Part shown: one piece after another, positions 11,614 through 23,938 of the stretch
Layout: each line of letters starts with the position of its first letter
Position numbering within the stretch: position 1 is the first letter of the stretch
From: Calvatia gigantea
Lineage: Eukaryota > Basidiomycota > Agaricomycetes > Agaricales > Lycoperdaceae
Direction: 5' to 3'
NCBI GenBank assembly: GCA_025093985.1
Contig: JACAAK010000005.1
Span: 558,001-622,000, forward strand
Length of the DNA stretch: 64,000 nucleotides
Made by a program: the position numbers and the translations under genes
The notes under the pieces: generated by a model
The model's database searches: none
The model's input: the letters and a program-made list of their open reading frames with translations, nothing else
What the model was told of the DNA's origin: nothing

Positions 11614-12740
11614 CCAGATCTAAGTATCTAGCCCGAGAACATGAGCCATTCTGAAATTTCCTTGATATAAAAGACCGGCACAATACGTGAAGTAGCGCAA
11701 CGAGTCTTTCCTCCATCCATGATATTGTGCTCAAAGATAACAGAGCCACGTCTGACCATTTTGTAGCCTCAGTCTCCTGCCTACGACAATAGTACCAAAA
11801 TCTCCCATTGTAATTTCCACGAAGTCAGAGAGATATCTGGTGACATAGTAAGATGCTCCAGAATTGAGCAACTAATCAGCAGGACTTGTTTTAGTCCTTT
11901 TATGGCAACAGGCCAGGCAGTTGGAAAAATCACAACTATAATATGTTTCAATCAAATTGCTGGCTTGGTTCACCTTTACCTGCTCAGTATAGCTAAGCTT
12001 CATTACAGGCTGGAGGAATTTCCTGCTCCTCATGAATCATCTCACATGGGATCAGCTTCACACTTTCTTCCCATAAAGAAGTAGAGCACAATTCAATCCA
12101 TGATTTATTGCTAGCTAATGATCATACAGGAAGTGGGGATTGTGGACTACAGAGCGCATTTACATAGCGAATTCCTGATTGGCACTGACCATGTTGTCCC
12201 AGCCCATCCTGGGTCTCTCCAAAGCCTCCTGCTCCCTGGCAGACATGCTCTGTATCTGGAGAGTGCTGTCCCATCTGTCGATGGGACTGATCATTATTAG
12301 CAAGAGATGAAGGTGGAAAAAGAGAGACTACTGACCTGCACCCTCCATCAGAACCATAGTCAGTCTCACTATCACTGTCAGAGCAATAGTGAGCAAGGAT
12401 ATCGTCAACCTCGTCCTTTGACGCCTGCTTCTTCTTGAGCAGCTTGGGAATCCTAATAGTTGTCAGCTTATTGTACACCAGCACCAGCCAAGCTTCCTCC
12501 ACCCTCGTGACAGGGACCTGTGGAGAGACATTAGTCTCAACCTCCATCAGGTCAAACTTCTTCCAGGGGTCCACCTCTCCCAGTCATGGACGTCGCATGG
12601 TTGTACTCGTCCCACACCTTCAAGGCATTGACCTTTGCTTTCACAGAGGGGTGGCGGTGGTGCTCTAGTTCTGGTGAGGCAATGCACTCAGCCAGGGGAA
12701 CTGCGTTGGAAACCTGTTACAGGAGGAGACCGTAAACAGC
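11614..12740 (-). pseudogene. Copia element B gag and protease remnant
   Basis: Minus-strand copia sequence. The protease core is seen at about 11890-11850: LLNSGASYYVTRYLSDF, the copia-type LDSGAS motif with Asp read as Asn and the preceding Trp codon turned into a stop. Upstream, about 12720-12120, lies gag-like sequence with acidic Ser/Asp repeats (SDSDSETDYGSDGG near 12370) and stops and frame changes. At its 3' end the frame enters SGHTLEVSVEG across the A insertion, so it is continuous with the integrase fragment at 2253-3966. Degenerate; copia identity of the protease is firm, that of the far gag part less so. Confidence 0.7.
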
Positions 12741-13212
12741 AGGCCTCCTCGACAAGGGCATGCATCGGACTATGCAGAGGCATGTGAGCAGCCTTCGACA
12801 CATAGGACACGTCTTTGATATAACTGGATAACAAGGCTTGGTTGGCCTGTCCACCTGCCTCCTTCTTCCCTTTTTCCTTACTGTAGGGGTGCCAGCAGCG
12901 CTTCTTCTCTCCAGCCTTCCCCAGACTAGTTCTGCTGCTGCTGCTGCTGCTGCTGCTGGGGCTTCTTCTGCCCCTGGCCCTGCTGCTAAGGCTGCTGCTG
13001 CCCTTGTGGGCACTGCCCTCCTCCTTGCTGCTAGCCACACTGCTGCTGCTGTCCCTGGCCTTGCTGGCGGGGAGTAAAACATGCACATTGCAAGAAACCC
13101 TCCTCGGGAAGTGTAAGGTGAAGTATACCACTATGGGCATTATCCCTAATTGGGGGATAGTGTTGGGGTTAGGTGGGTTTGCGTGACATGTGCCATAGAG
13201 GGGTGGAACGAG
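12741..13212. other. Gln/Ser-rich remnant with a CTG/CAG microsatellite
   Basis: A low-complexity stretch between the copia gag and element H. It holds a (CTG)9-like run at 12932-12958 and further imperfect CTG/CAG runs up to about 13070; the minus strand would read Gln-rich with several stops. It is probably the degraded 5' end of copia gag or its leader. A G-rich tract followed by TGTTGGGG at about 13150-13161 resembles a polypurine tract/LTR border but has no partner. The join to H at about 13213 is abrupt. Confidence 0.4.
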
Positions 13213-13566
13213 CGGAGGGGCCATCCATGATGTATTCAACAAACAGCTGTTAACCCCAGTGCAAAAGGCAATGTTCCCAAGCCAGAAAAAGATGCCAGTG
13301 CCTGAACCAGTGATCATCAATAATGAAGAAGAATATGAAGTGAAAGAGATCCGAGGATGACAAAAACAGAGGCAGGGATATCAATTCCTTGTACATTGGA
13401 AAGGGTATAGCAACGAAGAAGATACATGGACAGTGGAGTCAAACTTGGGAAATGCTCAAGATGCAATAGCTGAATACCATAAAAGGCATCCAGAGGATAC
13501 CCATAAAAAGAGAGGCAGAAAATCCAAAAAGTCATCACCCAAATCACCACCCAGACAAAGAAACTA
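13213..13566 (+). pseudogene. H pol C-terminus with chromodomain
   Basis: C-terminal end of pol, matching D residue for residue in most places. It contains the chromodomain (EEYEVKEIRG, then YQFLVHWKGYSNEEDTW near 13375-13430), which in such integrases binds methylated histone H3 and directs integration. A TGA near 13357 sits at the same place as in D. Stop TAG at 13564-13566, eight bases before ORF3. Confidence 0.8.
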
Positions 13567-13573
13567 GCCAGAC

Positions 13574-14563
13574 ATGCCTTCTTCCTAAGCTAACCATGTC
13601 ACTATCAACTCCCTTGTCCACCCTACCCCAACCACAATCTCCTCTGTCCCCTTCCCTGAGCCAGGCAACAGCCAAGCACCCACACCTCGAGGAACTCATT
13701 ACAATCTTGCCACCACCCCATCCCCAGCACAAGGGCTCCTTGAAACCCTTCTGAGAGACGTCGACAAAGCCACAAACAGCGAAATAGAGACAATTACCAC
13801 TCAGAACAAGCAGCTAGTTGTTAACCATCACATCACCCTTGCCACCACATGCATTACCTTCACAGACATGTATGCAGGATTTGCTAACGCATCCTCCTCT
13901 ACCAATCAACACATCCCTGCCATCTTCCAAGCACTAGAACAATCCACCCTCACACCCAGCGAACAGAACTGCATCCAAAGTCTCCAAAGCTGCATTGACC
14001 TTGCCCTCAAGGTCTTCAAGCATCTTGACATTGCCGACATATTTCTTGAACTAGCCGATGTCACTATGACCCTACTTGGATGAGATAAATCAGCTGAAGA
14101 TCCAGAGATTGACTCCCTTGTCACCCGCATCCACACCACACTCTCTGAACTCCACAACACCATTAACCCTGCACCGCCGACATGCGCTGACATACCTATG
14201 GATGAGGAAACTACCGTCTCCATGAAAGAAGAGGTCAATTCACTCCACTGTTTCATAAAAACAATCACCCTACCACAACTCATATTGGTTTTTCTCCTAC
14301 CTGCAAGATTCTGCACTGTACTACCAGGCCAAGAGAAGGACCAACATTACTGGAAAGCAATAGTCAAGAATTACTGGGACAACTCCACCACCACTGACTT
14401 CCCGTTCAATGGTGTCCCAGTCCCTATCCACCAGGACGGATGAAGCCATTTACCTGTCTTCTTCGCGCACTCAAACAAGGGAAAGTACCTTATTGGAGCC
14501 ACCAAGAAAGCCCTCACCACGGCCGTAGTCAATGGTGACTTTGACGAGCTTCCTGAGGCATGA
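13574..14563 (+). pseudogene. H ORF3 (D-family accessory protein)
   Basis: 330 codons from ATG 13574 to TGA 14561-14563 in one frame, with internal stops near 13586, 14081 and 14441. It is clearly homologous to D ORF3 and G ORF3. The N-terminal third is Ser/Thr/Pro-rich. The middle is helical (ETITTQNKQLVVNHHITLATTC, ATSSSTNQHIP-like, ALKVFKHLDIADIFLELADVTMTLLG). The C-terminal block is the best conserved part (TVLPGQEKDQHYWK, IVKNYWDNS, FPFNGVPVPIHQDG, KYLIGATKKAL, GDFDELPEA). There is no Cys/His cluster and no membrane segment; function unknown. The conserved C-terminal block in three copies argues for a real protein. Confidence 0.75.
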
Positions 14564-14581
14564 AGCCTAATTGGGGGATAT

Positions 14582-14886
14582 TGTTGTGGTTTTACATCGA
14601 TCAAGTTGTGCTCCATTTCTGTCTGCATTCCTGTTTTACCTGTGTACCTGTTTCACCTATTTCTGTCGAGCGATCTCTGAGCATGACTCGTGTTAACTAC
14701 TACACCATACTTATCAGACGTTTCATGTAGTTACTCCATCTGTTCAACCGGATGTTCTTACTGTACTTAAGTGTACATACATCCATTGTATTTGGTATGC
14801 TTAACCACCTAGTTCTCTCCCCTTACTCGCCCTCAAGACTTAGCCACAGCTGCAACCTGAGGTCACATCAGACTAAGGTCGTAACA
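14582..14886 (+). repeat. H 3' LTR (D family)
   Basis: 305 bp, TGTTGTGG to GTAACA, right after the purine tract ttgggggatat. Matches the G LTR (53099-53403, inverse) and more distantly the D LTRs. Confidence 0.9.
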
Positions 14887-17800
14887 CTCATCACAAAATC
14901 CACAAATAGATCCACTGCCATCAATAAAATTGCCTTAGATATTCATGGAATGAACAACACCAAATGATATACCTACCTAAACGAAGACTTTGACCTACTA
15001 GCTGTAAAAGTCTTCGAAGCGATCATTTACTCCAATAAACCAGAACTCTCAATTGATGAATTAAAGATCTACTTGGAAAATGTCAATTTCAATGAATTTC
15101 ATTTGGAACACAAACTCTATGGAATCACCTAAACCCCACATGAACTCAAAATCAACATGAAGATCACTCAAGCCACGAAACTAGTGCAGAAATCTATCCT
15201 GAAAACCCAAGCCAAACTACTTAGGAAATATGAGAAGTTTGCATCAGTATTCGATAGCAAGAAATCTGAATGATTCCTGCCAACTCATTCCTACAATCAC
15301 AAAATTGAACTTCTAGACACATTCAAACTGGAACTAGGCAAAACATATCCCCTATCCCCTCTAGAAACTAAAGAACTCAAAAAGTTTATATATGAAAACC
15401 TTCAAAAAGGGTATATCTGAGAATCTGAATCTCTGATGGCCTCTTTATTCTTCTTTGTAGGAAAGAAGAATGGGAAACTATGCCCTTGCCAAGACTACTG
15501 GTACCTGAACAAACACACAAAGAAGAACACTTACCCCATCCCTATGATTACAACTATCATGAATAAGCTCCAAGGAGCGAAACTCTTCACTAAAATGGAC
15601 ATTTGACTTGGATACAACAACATCAGAATTTGAGAAGGTGACCAATGCAAAGCTGCCTTTAAAACTCCCATCAGACTCTATGAACTAAATGTCATGTTCT
15701 TTGGAATATGCAATTTCCCCACTACATTTCAGAAAATGATGGACACAATATTCACCAAAATGCTTAACAAAGGAGGAATCATGATCTATATGGACGATAT
15801 TCTAATCTATGCCAAAACTCAAGAAGAAATGGATCGCCTTACAATGGAAGCCCTCCAGATACTAAAAGATAACAATCTCTACCTGAAACTGGAGAAATGC
15901 AAATTCAACAAGGTTCATCTTGAATATCTCAGCATGATAATCTCCCCTGATAAAATCAAAATGGACAACACCAAACTCCATGGAATAGAAGAATGGCCCA
16001 TACCCTGCACTACCTGTGATGTCAGAAAATTTATGGGATTCTATAACTTCTACCAAAAATTCATACATTGCTATGCTGACATCTCCTGACCACTTAACTC
16101 CCTACTATCAAAAATCAAGAAGTTTGAATGGGAAGCTAAAGCAAATGAAGCCTTCAAGCAACTAAAATCAGAATTCCTGAAGAAACCCATCTTACTCATG
16201 CCAGACCAAACAAAACCATTCTTCATTGAAACTGACACTTCAAAATACACTTTAGGAGCTGTCCTATCCCAGCAAGACATGAATGGAAACTACCACCCTG
16301 TAGCATTCCTATCTAAAGCATTCAACCCTACCCAGTGTAACTACAAAATACATGATCAAGAACTCCTTGCCATAATCACTGCCTTGGAAGAATGGTGACA
16401 CTACCTAGAAAGGGCCCAACATCACATAACCATACAGACTGATCACAAGAACCTTACCTTTTGGAGAAAACCCCAAAATATCTCCAGAAGACAAGCCCAA
16501 TGGCTTAGATTCCTCACATACTTTGACTTAGCAATTGAACATGTCCCTGGAACAAAAATACCAGCAGCAAATACACTCTCACAAAGACCAGATTGCACCC
16601 CTGATGATAACAACAACAATGAAAATGTTGTTGTCCTTCCAGAAGAAGTATTCCTCAACACAATAACCATATTACCAGATGAACTATTCATCTTCCTAGT
16701 CAACCAAGAATTACAAGACAAAATCATAAAATCATCCAAATACAATGAAATTACTATGGAAGCTATGAAATGACTTCTATTAGAATCACCAGAAGTGATC
16801 AACTCAAAATATGGAATCATTCCCATGTCATCTAGACAGCTTATGACATTTGAAGGGAAAATCATTATTCCAGAAGATATGGAACTCTGCTGACATGTTA
16901 TCCAATGATACCATGACCACCCTTCTGCTGGACACCCTGGAGAACAAGAAACTTACTGAATGGCCAAAGTGGAAGTATATTGGCCAGGAATGAGTACCTT
17001 CATACAAAATTATGTCAAAGGATGCAGTGCATGTCAACAATTTAAAATTAACTGAAACCCTTCTCACCCATTGTTGCAACCAATCCCACCACCAAACTCC
17101 ACCAGACCATTCACACACATTGCAATGGATCTATTAACAGACCTACTGAAATCCCATGGATTTGACTCAATTCTGTCCATAGTGGACCATGGACTTATGA
17201 AGGGGGTAATTCTCACTCCTTGTATGAAAGAAATCACCACCAAAGAAATTGCTGATATAATCATGGACAAAGTCTGCACTAGATTTGGACTACCGGACAA
17301 AATAATCTCCAACTGTGACCCCAGATTCTAAGCAAACTCCAGCCAAGCTCTCATGAAATGCTTAGGAATTACTCAATCATTCTCATCAGCTTATCACTCT
17401 CAATCTGATGGAACCACCAAATGATTCAACCAGGAAATATCTGCTTACCTGTCCATCTATTGCACAGGAAACCCCTCCACCTGGTCTGAAACACTCCCTA
17501 TTCTTGAGTTCTCCCATAACTCAAGAACACATTCTGATCAAAAACAAATGCCTTTTGAACTCATGTATGGAACAAAACCTCACAGAATACCTATGATCCT
17601 TGAAGAATCAAACTTTACCACTACCGAGGAAAGAATAGAATCCCTGGATCATGCATGAAGAAAAGCCATCGTTGCCCATAAGCTAGCCATGGAATGCATG
17701 GAACAACAAATCGAATCTAAATTCAAACCTTTTACCCTAGGATAACAAGTGTGGCTAGAATAAAGAAACTTGAAACTCCCATTCAAATCAAATAAAATAG

Positions 17801-18195
17801 CACCAAAATGCCTTAGACTGTTCACAATAAAAGAAGTCCTATTGCCACTCTCCTACCAACTTAATTTACCTGAAACATGAAAGATTCACAACATATTCCA
17901 TGCCACTCTTCTCTCTGAATATACCAAAAACAATGTCCATGGACCAAATCCACAACCACCCCTCCCTGACATTATAGAAAGAGAAGAAGAATACAAAATT
18001 GAAGGAATCCTAAACCACTGAACCAAAAACAGACAAAGGGAATATTACATCAAATGGAAAGGTTACAACCATGAAGAAAACTCTTGGGAAAATAAAGCAC
18101 AACTACTATCATATGCTCAAGAACTATTATGAAAATATCAAAAAGAACACTGACTAAACACTGCCCCACCTAAATAATGAAAAGGACATAAATAG
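14887..18195 (+). pseudogene. I pol remnant: RT, RNase H, integrase, chromodomain
   Basis: One frame from the protease-RT linker to about 18195 with many stops (for example near 14967, 15132, 15271, 15418, 15604, 16086, 16396 and 16771). RT reads [14 protein letters not shown] near 15440 and keeps an intact YMDD active site near 15790. RNase H: FFIETDTSKYTLGAVL near 16220. Integrase: MDLLTD near 17127, SNCDPRF near 17310, then GTTK (Glu lost). Chromodomain: IKWKGYNHEENSW near 18050-18088. Most stops are TGA at Arg positions of the C1 copy. The element could not be active. Confidence 0.85.
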
Positions 18196-18258
18196 ACAAG
18201 GAAAAATGATCAAACTTCCTCATTACTCCTTAACAGCACCTTGTGAACTAAATCATCA

Positions 18259-18576
18259 ATGGCACCCACCCAGAAAAACTATAAGAAGGGAAATAAAGCT
18301 GCTATCATAGCCTCATCCCCTTTGCTTTCTTCAGTATCTTCCCTTTCTACAAAAAACAACTCCCCAACTAGAAAAGTCCAATCTCTCCCTGCCTCCCCTC
18401 ATATTACTGTACTGACTGTCATACCTGTGAACTATGAAATCCCCATCCCAATCCTTCCCAATGTCCAAATAAATGAACTACTGGAGAAACCCATATTAAC
18501 CCTGCCAAATGCCATCTTTACCAAAGATGAGCTCCAACAAATTGCAGACCAAAACAGGCACTTCTAGGTCAACGTC
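18259..18576 (+). pseudogene. I ORF3 N-terminal fragment
   Basis: Begins MAPTQKNYKK, as in ORF3 of E and C1, followed by the Ser-rich basic segment and the conserved NELLEKPILTLPNA. An in-frame TAG at 18565-18567 replaces the Trp of the FWVD motif. Sequence homology to ORF3 ends at 18576, where the J LTR remnant starts. Confidence 0.8.
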
Positions 18577-18709
18577 TTTTGTTATGTACGTAAGTCTGTC
18601 ATTGTCCTTCGGGGTCTCCAGTTGTTACTCATGTCTGCGTGGCTGAGAGCAGGTGAGAGCATAGGGTTGTGGGGCAGTCCAGGGGGACCTGTCAGAGGTT
18701 GCCCTGACA
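18577..18709 (-). repeat. J 3' LTR, truncated
   Basis: Matches 24142-24278 of the 5' LTR and ends CCCTGACA on the plus strand. The distal 200 nt or so are gone. Next to it, 18710-18735 is the purine tract (C-rich on the plus strand). Confidence 0.85.
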
Positions 18710-21700
18710 TTCCACCCCCCCTTCAAAATCGCAGCAGTCTCGATGCATGGTGTTGGATTGATTGGAAGGGAAGTGAGCCGAAAGTAAGTGTATGGATGAG
18801 GTGGGGGGCGCCAGGCTGTTTGCAGTAGAACTCCTGGACTAGTTCTAGGGTGTGGACTCCATTGGCTGGCTCCCATGAGTTGTGTTCCGTTCCAAAGCCT
18901 TTCCACTTGATGAGATATTGAAGTCGTCTTCGGTAGATGCAGCTGTTAAGGACTTCTTCGACTTCCCATTCCTTTTTCTCATTGACGATGATAGGATTGG
19001 ATGGGGGTTTCGTACGGCAGTTCTCGATTGGATCAGGTGGTGTGGGTGTGAGTTTAATGACAGTTGAAAACCAGGTGGAGGCAGTTGCATGGAGCGGGGG
19101 AGGCGAAGACAGTAGGCATTAGCGTTGACCTACTTGTCTATGATGTATGGTCTAAGGCATTGGTGAGAAAGTTTCCTCAATGGGCGGGTAGTCTGGATGT
19201 CATCTGCTTCGAGGTAAACTTTGTCGCCTGGCTTGTATGTGGGTGTAGGGTGTATGTCATTGGTTGTAGTAGCAGGTCATGTCATCTTTCGCCTTGACCA
19301 GTGTGGATTTCGCTTCCTCTAGTGTTGACTCCATTCGCTTCATGAACTTGTTGACTGATTCGATGTTCGAGTACAGCTGACATGGCTCAAATCCCATGCA
19401 CTGGGTAACGTCCAGTATCTAAGAGGAAGGGGGAGTGTTGGGTGGAAGCATGGATGTAATTGTTGTATTGGAATTCCACAAGTGGGAGGAGGTCATGCCA
19501 GTCATTCTGTCACTCGTTTACTGAAGAGGTGGAGGTACTGATCAAGTTCCTGGTTCACCCAGCTCTGTCTGCCCATCAATCTGTGGGTGCCAGGCAGTTG
19601 AAGTGGCCATCTTGATCCCTAAGAGTCGGTAAAGCTCTTTTGTGAATGCAGCGATGAACTGTGGTCCGCGGTCAAAATGACAGTGTTGGGGAGTCCTATG
19701 GAGCTTCCAGACATTGTGGAGGAAGAGCCGTGCTGTGCCCTCAGCTGAGACAGTGGTGTGGGTTGGGATAAAGTGGGCTCATTTAGAAATAGAGTCCATT
19801 CACTGTCATGACAGCATTGTAGCCTGCGGATTCTGGGAGTTCGACCACAAAATCTATATTAAGCATGTCCCAGTGGGCTTCAGGGATGGGAAGCGGATAG
19901 AGTTCTCCTTGTGGTGGATGGCGGATGGGCTTGGTGCGCATGCAGAGGTCACAGGTAGAGATGTACTGACCAATGTATCAAGCCATTTGGGGCCACCAGT
20001 AGTTGTGGGAGATGAGTTCTAGCGTTTTCCATTGCCCAGCATGTCCTGCAATCTTTGTGTCATAGTGGAGAGCTACTATTCTCTGCCTAAGATCAGAGCC
20101 CGTTAGGACATAGATCTTCCCTCAGAACAGGAGTAGACCATCCTGCTCTGTCCATTCTGCACTCCTCACAGTTTTGGTCGAATGACTGCTTGAGTTCCCG
20201 TGCAGCTTTAGCAACTGCTTCCTCTTGTTCACCTGCACAGTTTCCAGAGTGGATATCCTTCACCAGGAGCTGCTCCTTTCCTTTCATCAAAATCCCTTCA
20301 AGTGTGCGAATGGCAAAGAGTCTGTTAGGGAGGAGGGTGATGTTCTTGTTGTCACGGGCTCCTGTGCCATGGTCAGCTCTATGGGACAATGTATCAGGTT
20401 TCCCCATGGTTCAGCTGAGATGGTGGTGCAAGTGGAAATCAAAGTGGGAGAGTATGAGGGACCAGTGAGCTTGGCAGCAGTTAAGTTTCTTGGTGGACAT
20501 GAAGTACTCTAGATTTTTGTGGTCCATCCAGATCTCAACTTGGTGGCATGCACCTTCGAGGAAGTGTCTCCACTCTTCTAGTGCACGAATGATTGCTAGC
20601 ATTTCCTTGTTGTGGATCTCGTAGTTCCTATTTGACTGCTGAGAGGAATTTCAAGTAGAACGCCACTGGATGCCATTGGTCTGAGTCCGCCGCCTTCTGA
20701 GAGAGGACTGCACCTGTCGCAAAGTCTGAGCTGTCTGCTTCGACACGGAAGGGAGCAGAGTCAGTCGGGTAAGAGGAGAACAGGGGAGGAGGTAACTGCA
20801 TCCTTGAGTACTTGGAAAGCTGTTTCTTTCACAGTGCCCCATTTTCACTTGGTATCCATCTTGGTGAGGTCGAAGAGGGGGACGGGCTACATGGGAGAAG
20901 TCATGGACGAAGCAGTAGTAGAAGTTGACAAACCCTAGGAATGCTTGCGTTTCCCCCACATTGGCCAGAGCAGGCCAGTCTCGTACTCCTGTGACCTTGA
21001 CAGGGTCCATCTCCATACTGTTCTCTGATATGATGAGGCCAAGGTACTCAATGCAGGGTCTTCTCGAACTTCGCACTTTTCAGGTTTAAGGAAAAGCTGG
21101 TGCTGTTCAAGAATTTGCAGGACCCAGTGGGTGACCTCTCGGTGCTCTTCAACAGTCTTCGTGAAGATCAGTATGTCAGTCCATGTATACCACGACCATG
21201 CCTTCCATGATGAGCTTGCAGAAGATGTCATTCATCATAGTTTGAAAGGTGGTAGGGCTGTTGGTGAGGCTGAAGAACATGACGAGTGGCTCAAATAACC
21301 CGCGATTTGTCTGGAATGCAGCCTTCCATTCGTCACCTGGCTTAATCTACACATTGTTGAATCCCCACCTGAACGTCCAGTTTGGTGAAGTACTTGGCTC
21401 TGCGAAGTTGTGCGACGAGTTCAGATATGAGCGGGAGAGGGTACTTGTTCTTTACCATGAGGGCATTGAGAGCTCAGTAGTCCTGAATGAGGCAGAGGGA
21501 TCCATCCTTCTTCTTGATGAAGAAGACAGGTGAAGCCATAGGGGATTTAGAGGAGCAGATGTGGCCAGACGAGAGGTTCTCCTGGATGAACTCGTCTAAC
21601 TATGACTGCTCGGTGGATGAGAGCAGGTATACCTTGCAGCCCTTTGGGTCAGCACCTGGGATGAGCTCAATTGCGTGGTCCCATGGTCAATGCTCCAGTA

Positions 21701-22635
21701 GTGTGTCAAAGGACTCCTTGGTGAACACAGCTTTGAACTCGTGGAGGTAGAAGGGGATGATTTCTCTGAACCCAGCAGGTGAGTCGGATGACTGGGAGTT
21801 GTAGGTGGAAGGTCTCAGCTAGCTGTTGGGATGTGGTACCTGTTGTGTGAATCTCTTCTGGATGGGGAAGGAGATTGATGGCAAAAATGCGGTCATCATC
21901 CTCATAGAGATCTGTGGGAGTGGATGGCAGGGTGGATGGCTCGTCCTCTTCTTCCACTTCTTCTACCAAGGCAGGAAAAGAGCCTAGGGTGCAGGCATGG
22001 ATGCAGCGGGTCTGGAGGCATTGGGCATGGGCCTCAGCTTTAGCTTCAACTTTGCATTCTTCATACTTGAATGGGCAGCAGGACATTTTGACTTCATCTG
22101 TCTACCAATTGATGTTGGGGTTATGTTGTTTGAGCCAAGTGTATCCAAGAAGCAAGTCTTGGTGGCCAAGTCCTATGACTGCAAGCAGGGAGCATTCTGA
22201 GTAGTTGCAGTAGTGAAGAATAATGTCTATAACCTCTATTATCTAACCCACCTCATTTTCTGAGCCATCAATGTTGTAGACTGTGAGCAGGTGGGAGAGT
22301 GTGTGGGTGTTGAGTTTGTTGGTCTGCATATAATCTCAGTTAATGAAAGAGCCAGTTGCACTGCTATCCATGAGAGTACATACTCCATGGCATTCTGCTG
22401 TGTCTGTAGTTTCCAGTTCTACTTGTAGCATGAGTAAAGTCCCACACTGGTCCAGAGTGGCTATGACAGATTTGGGTGGGAAGCACTTTTCCCACTTAGG
22501 ACAGTGAGGTGTTGAAGGGGTTTTTTGTGGTGTGGCTTTCAGTTTAGGTGCGGGTGGGGGTGAATGGTTGTCTATTTGGTCTATGGGTAGCACACTAAAC
22601 CTATTTACACTCTGCAGTGAGGGTGCACTCTCCAT
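18692..22635 (-). pseudogene. J pol: protease to chromodomain
   Basis: Heavily damaged pol on the minus strand, with frame changes and many stops. Protease near 22375-22340 reads LMDSSATGSFIN, where DSG is expected; the Gly codon is AGT at 22360-22362. LLLGYTWLKQHNPNINW follows near 22170-22110. The RT region about 21600-21000 is broken by frameshifts and its active site is not intact. RNase H ([15 protein letters not shown], about 20585-20530), integrase (about 20100-19530) and chromodomain (YLIKWKGFG near 18920, intact Trp) can be recognised. As in K, the last codons run 18 nt into the LTR. Confidence 0.82.
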
Positions 22636-22643
22636 TTGCTGCT

Positions 22644-23825
22644 CTACAGAAAATCCACTTCTTCAGCCACTTGAGCCAAGTCCGCTGCTTCTCTCACGTC
22701 TTTCTTGGCCAGGAGTCTCATAAGGAGGTCATCTTCCTCCTCCGCAGTCAAGTAGCATACGTCATATCTGAGTGAACATTCAGCCTTGACATGCCCAACC
22801 TTCTTGCAATGATAGCAGGTAGACAGGAGTGGAGCGGGTTTGTGAGAAGTGTCTACCTCCATAGGTGCAGGGGTACTGAGAGATGGTGTGGGCCAAACAG
22901 GTGGAGGTGGGATGGTGACCAGTGGGAATGGAAGGGAATGGAGGGGTTTGGGTTTTGGAAGTGGCAGGTCAGAGCAGGTGGTGGCTTGGAAAGCGTCATT
23001 GGCTGCCCTCATCTGGTCAATGTGTTGAGCCGCGGCGTACCAACCTTCTATGTTGTTGTCTCAGGGGCATCCTGAGACCATAGTGGCTACCACATTCTGG
23101 ATCGTCAGCTGAAGTCCATACTGGAATTTCACAACTACTACTTTCGGGTCAGTGTATCCTGAGTCTGCAATGAGGTTGCAGAAGTCGTCGAGGTAGTCAT
23201 TGACATTCTGGTTGCTCTGGTGGTACCCTGTGCCCTCTAGAACATTGACTGCAGCAGCTTTTGCATCCACAGGGAAGAAATACATATGGAACTCAGTGGA
23301 GAAATCTTCCCAACCAAGGAAACAGGTTTGTCCTGGGTATTGCTCTTCCCAACGCATTACATTCTTGGCCTACTTAGCCACACAGCTGCTCTTCATGTAT
23401 GATAATGCCCATAGGATCTGGGCGTCTTTGTCCTGGAAGTGATCCTTGCACAACTGAAGGTAGATGTGGCAGGAGTTAAGGAATGCGTGACCTCTGGAGC
23501 AGTCTCTGTTGAAGTCAGATGGGGTGGCTACCTTGGCCCAGGTGGATGTGGAGTGTGGCCGAGGTGTGGGGGTGTGGTCGGTAGGAGGTTGTGGTGCATG
23601 GGGAGCAGGGGTGTTTGCAGCGGCCACTGTACTGATCTGACCTTGTAATGATGAGAGTGTTTCATATACTCTTAGTTCAGATGCCACCTGACGATTTATC
23701 ACCTCCTGCAGGCTGTTCTGCAGCTGTGCGAGTATTTGTTCCAAGGAAGACATGCTCTGCACTGGCTGTAGTTGATCCTGCTGTGGTTGCCCCTGCTGCT
23801 GTTGTGGCTGGGGCTGGTCTGACAT
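22644..23825 (-). pseudogene. J gag
   Basis: Starts MSDQPQPQQQQ at 23825, with a Gln/Pro-rich N-terminus and a helical segment (LEQILAQLQNSLQEVI). A capsid-like part follows (FLNSCHIYLQLC, YPGQTCFLGWEDFSTEF, VNDYLDDFCNLI). Near 22815-22775 is a zinc knuckle CYHCKKVGHVKAEC (C-x2-C-x4-H-x4-C). Stops at about 23370 and 23061 interrupt the frame. Frames rejoin without large gaps, so it was one ORF of roughly 390 codons. Confidence 0.82.
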
Positions 23826-23938
23826 GGGAGGCGGGTCAGGCGGTTAGAGACAGGGTCAGCTAGTGGGGGGTGATCAAGGGGAACTCCTTGGAGTCATTCC
23901 CAGTGGGCGACTAGGTCTCTCATGAGATCTGATTCTTC

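Larger units (their letters stand above)
13213..14886 (+). mobile_element. Element H: D-family Ty3, 3' fragment
   Basis: The 3' end of a D-family element: the last part of pol, ORF3 and a 3' LTR. It starts abruptly in the pol C-terminal region (about 13213, at codons matching AIHDVFN of D) and ends at TAACA 14886, where C/E-family sequence (element I) begins. H therefore inserted in I, and a later deletion removed the 5' parts of both. Confidence 0.85.
14887..18576 (+). mobile_element. Element I: C/E-family Ty3, truncated at both ends
   Basis: Plus-strand copy of the family seen as C1 and E. It starts inside the protease-RT linker (matching E at about 33450) and ends inside ORF3, where the J LTR remnant begins (18576/18577). 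It has lost most CpGs and carries many stops, so it looks older than C1. Confidence 0.88.

Noticed and set aside
12838..13077. Ala/Leu-rich frame that looks like a signal peptide protein
   Set aside because: It is the translation of the CTG microsatellite region; the composition is a product of the repeat.
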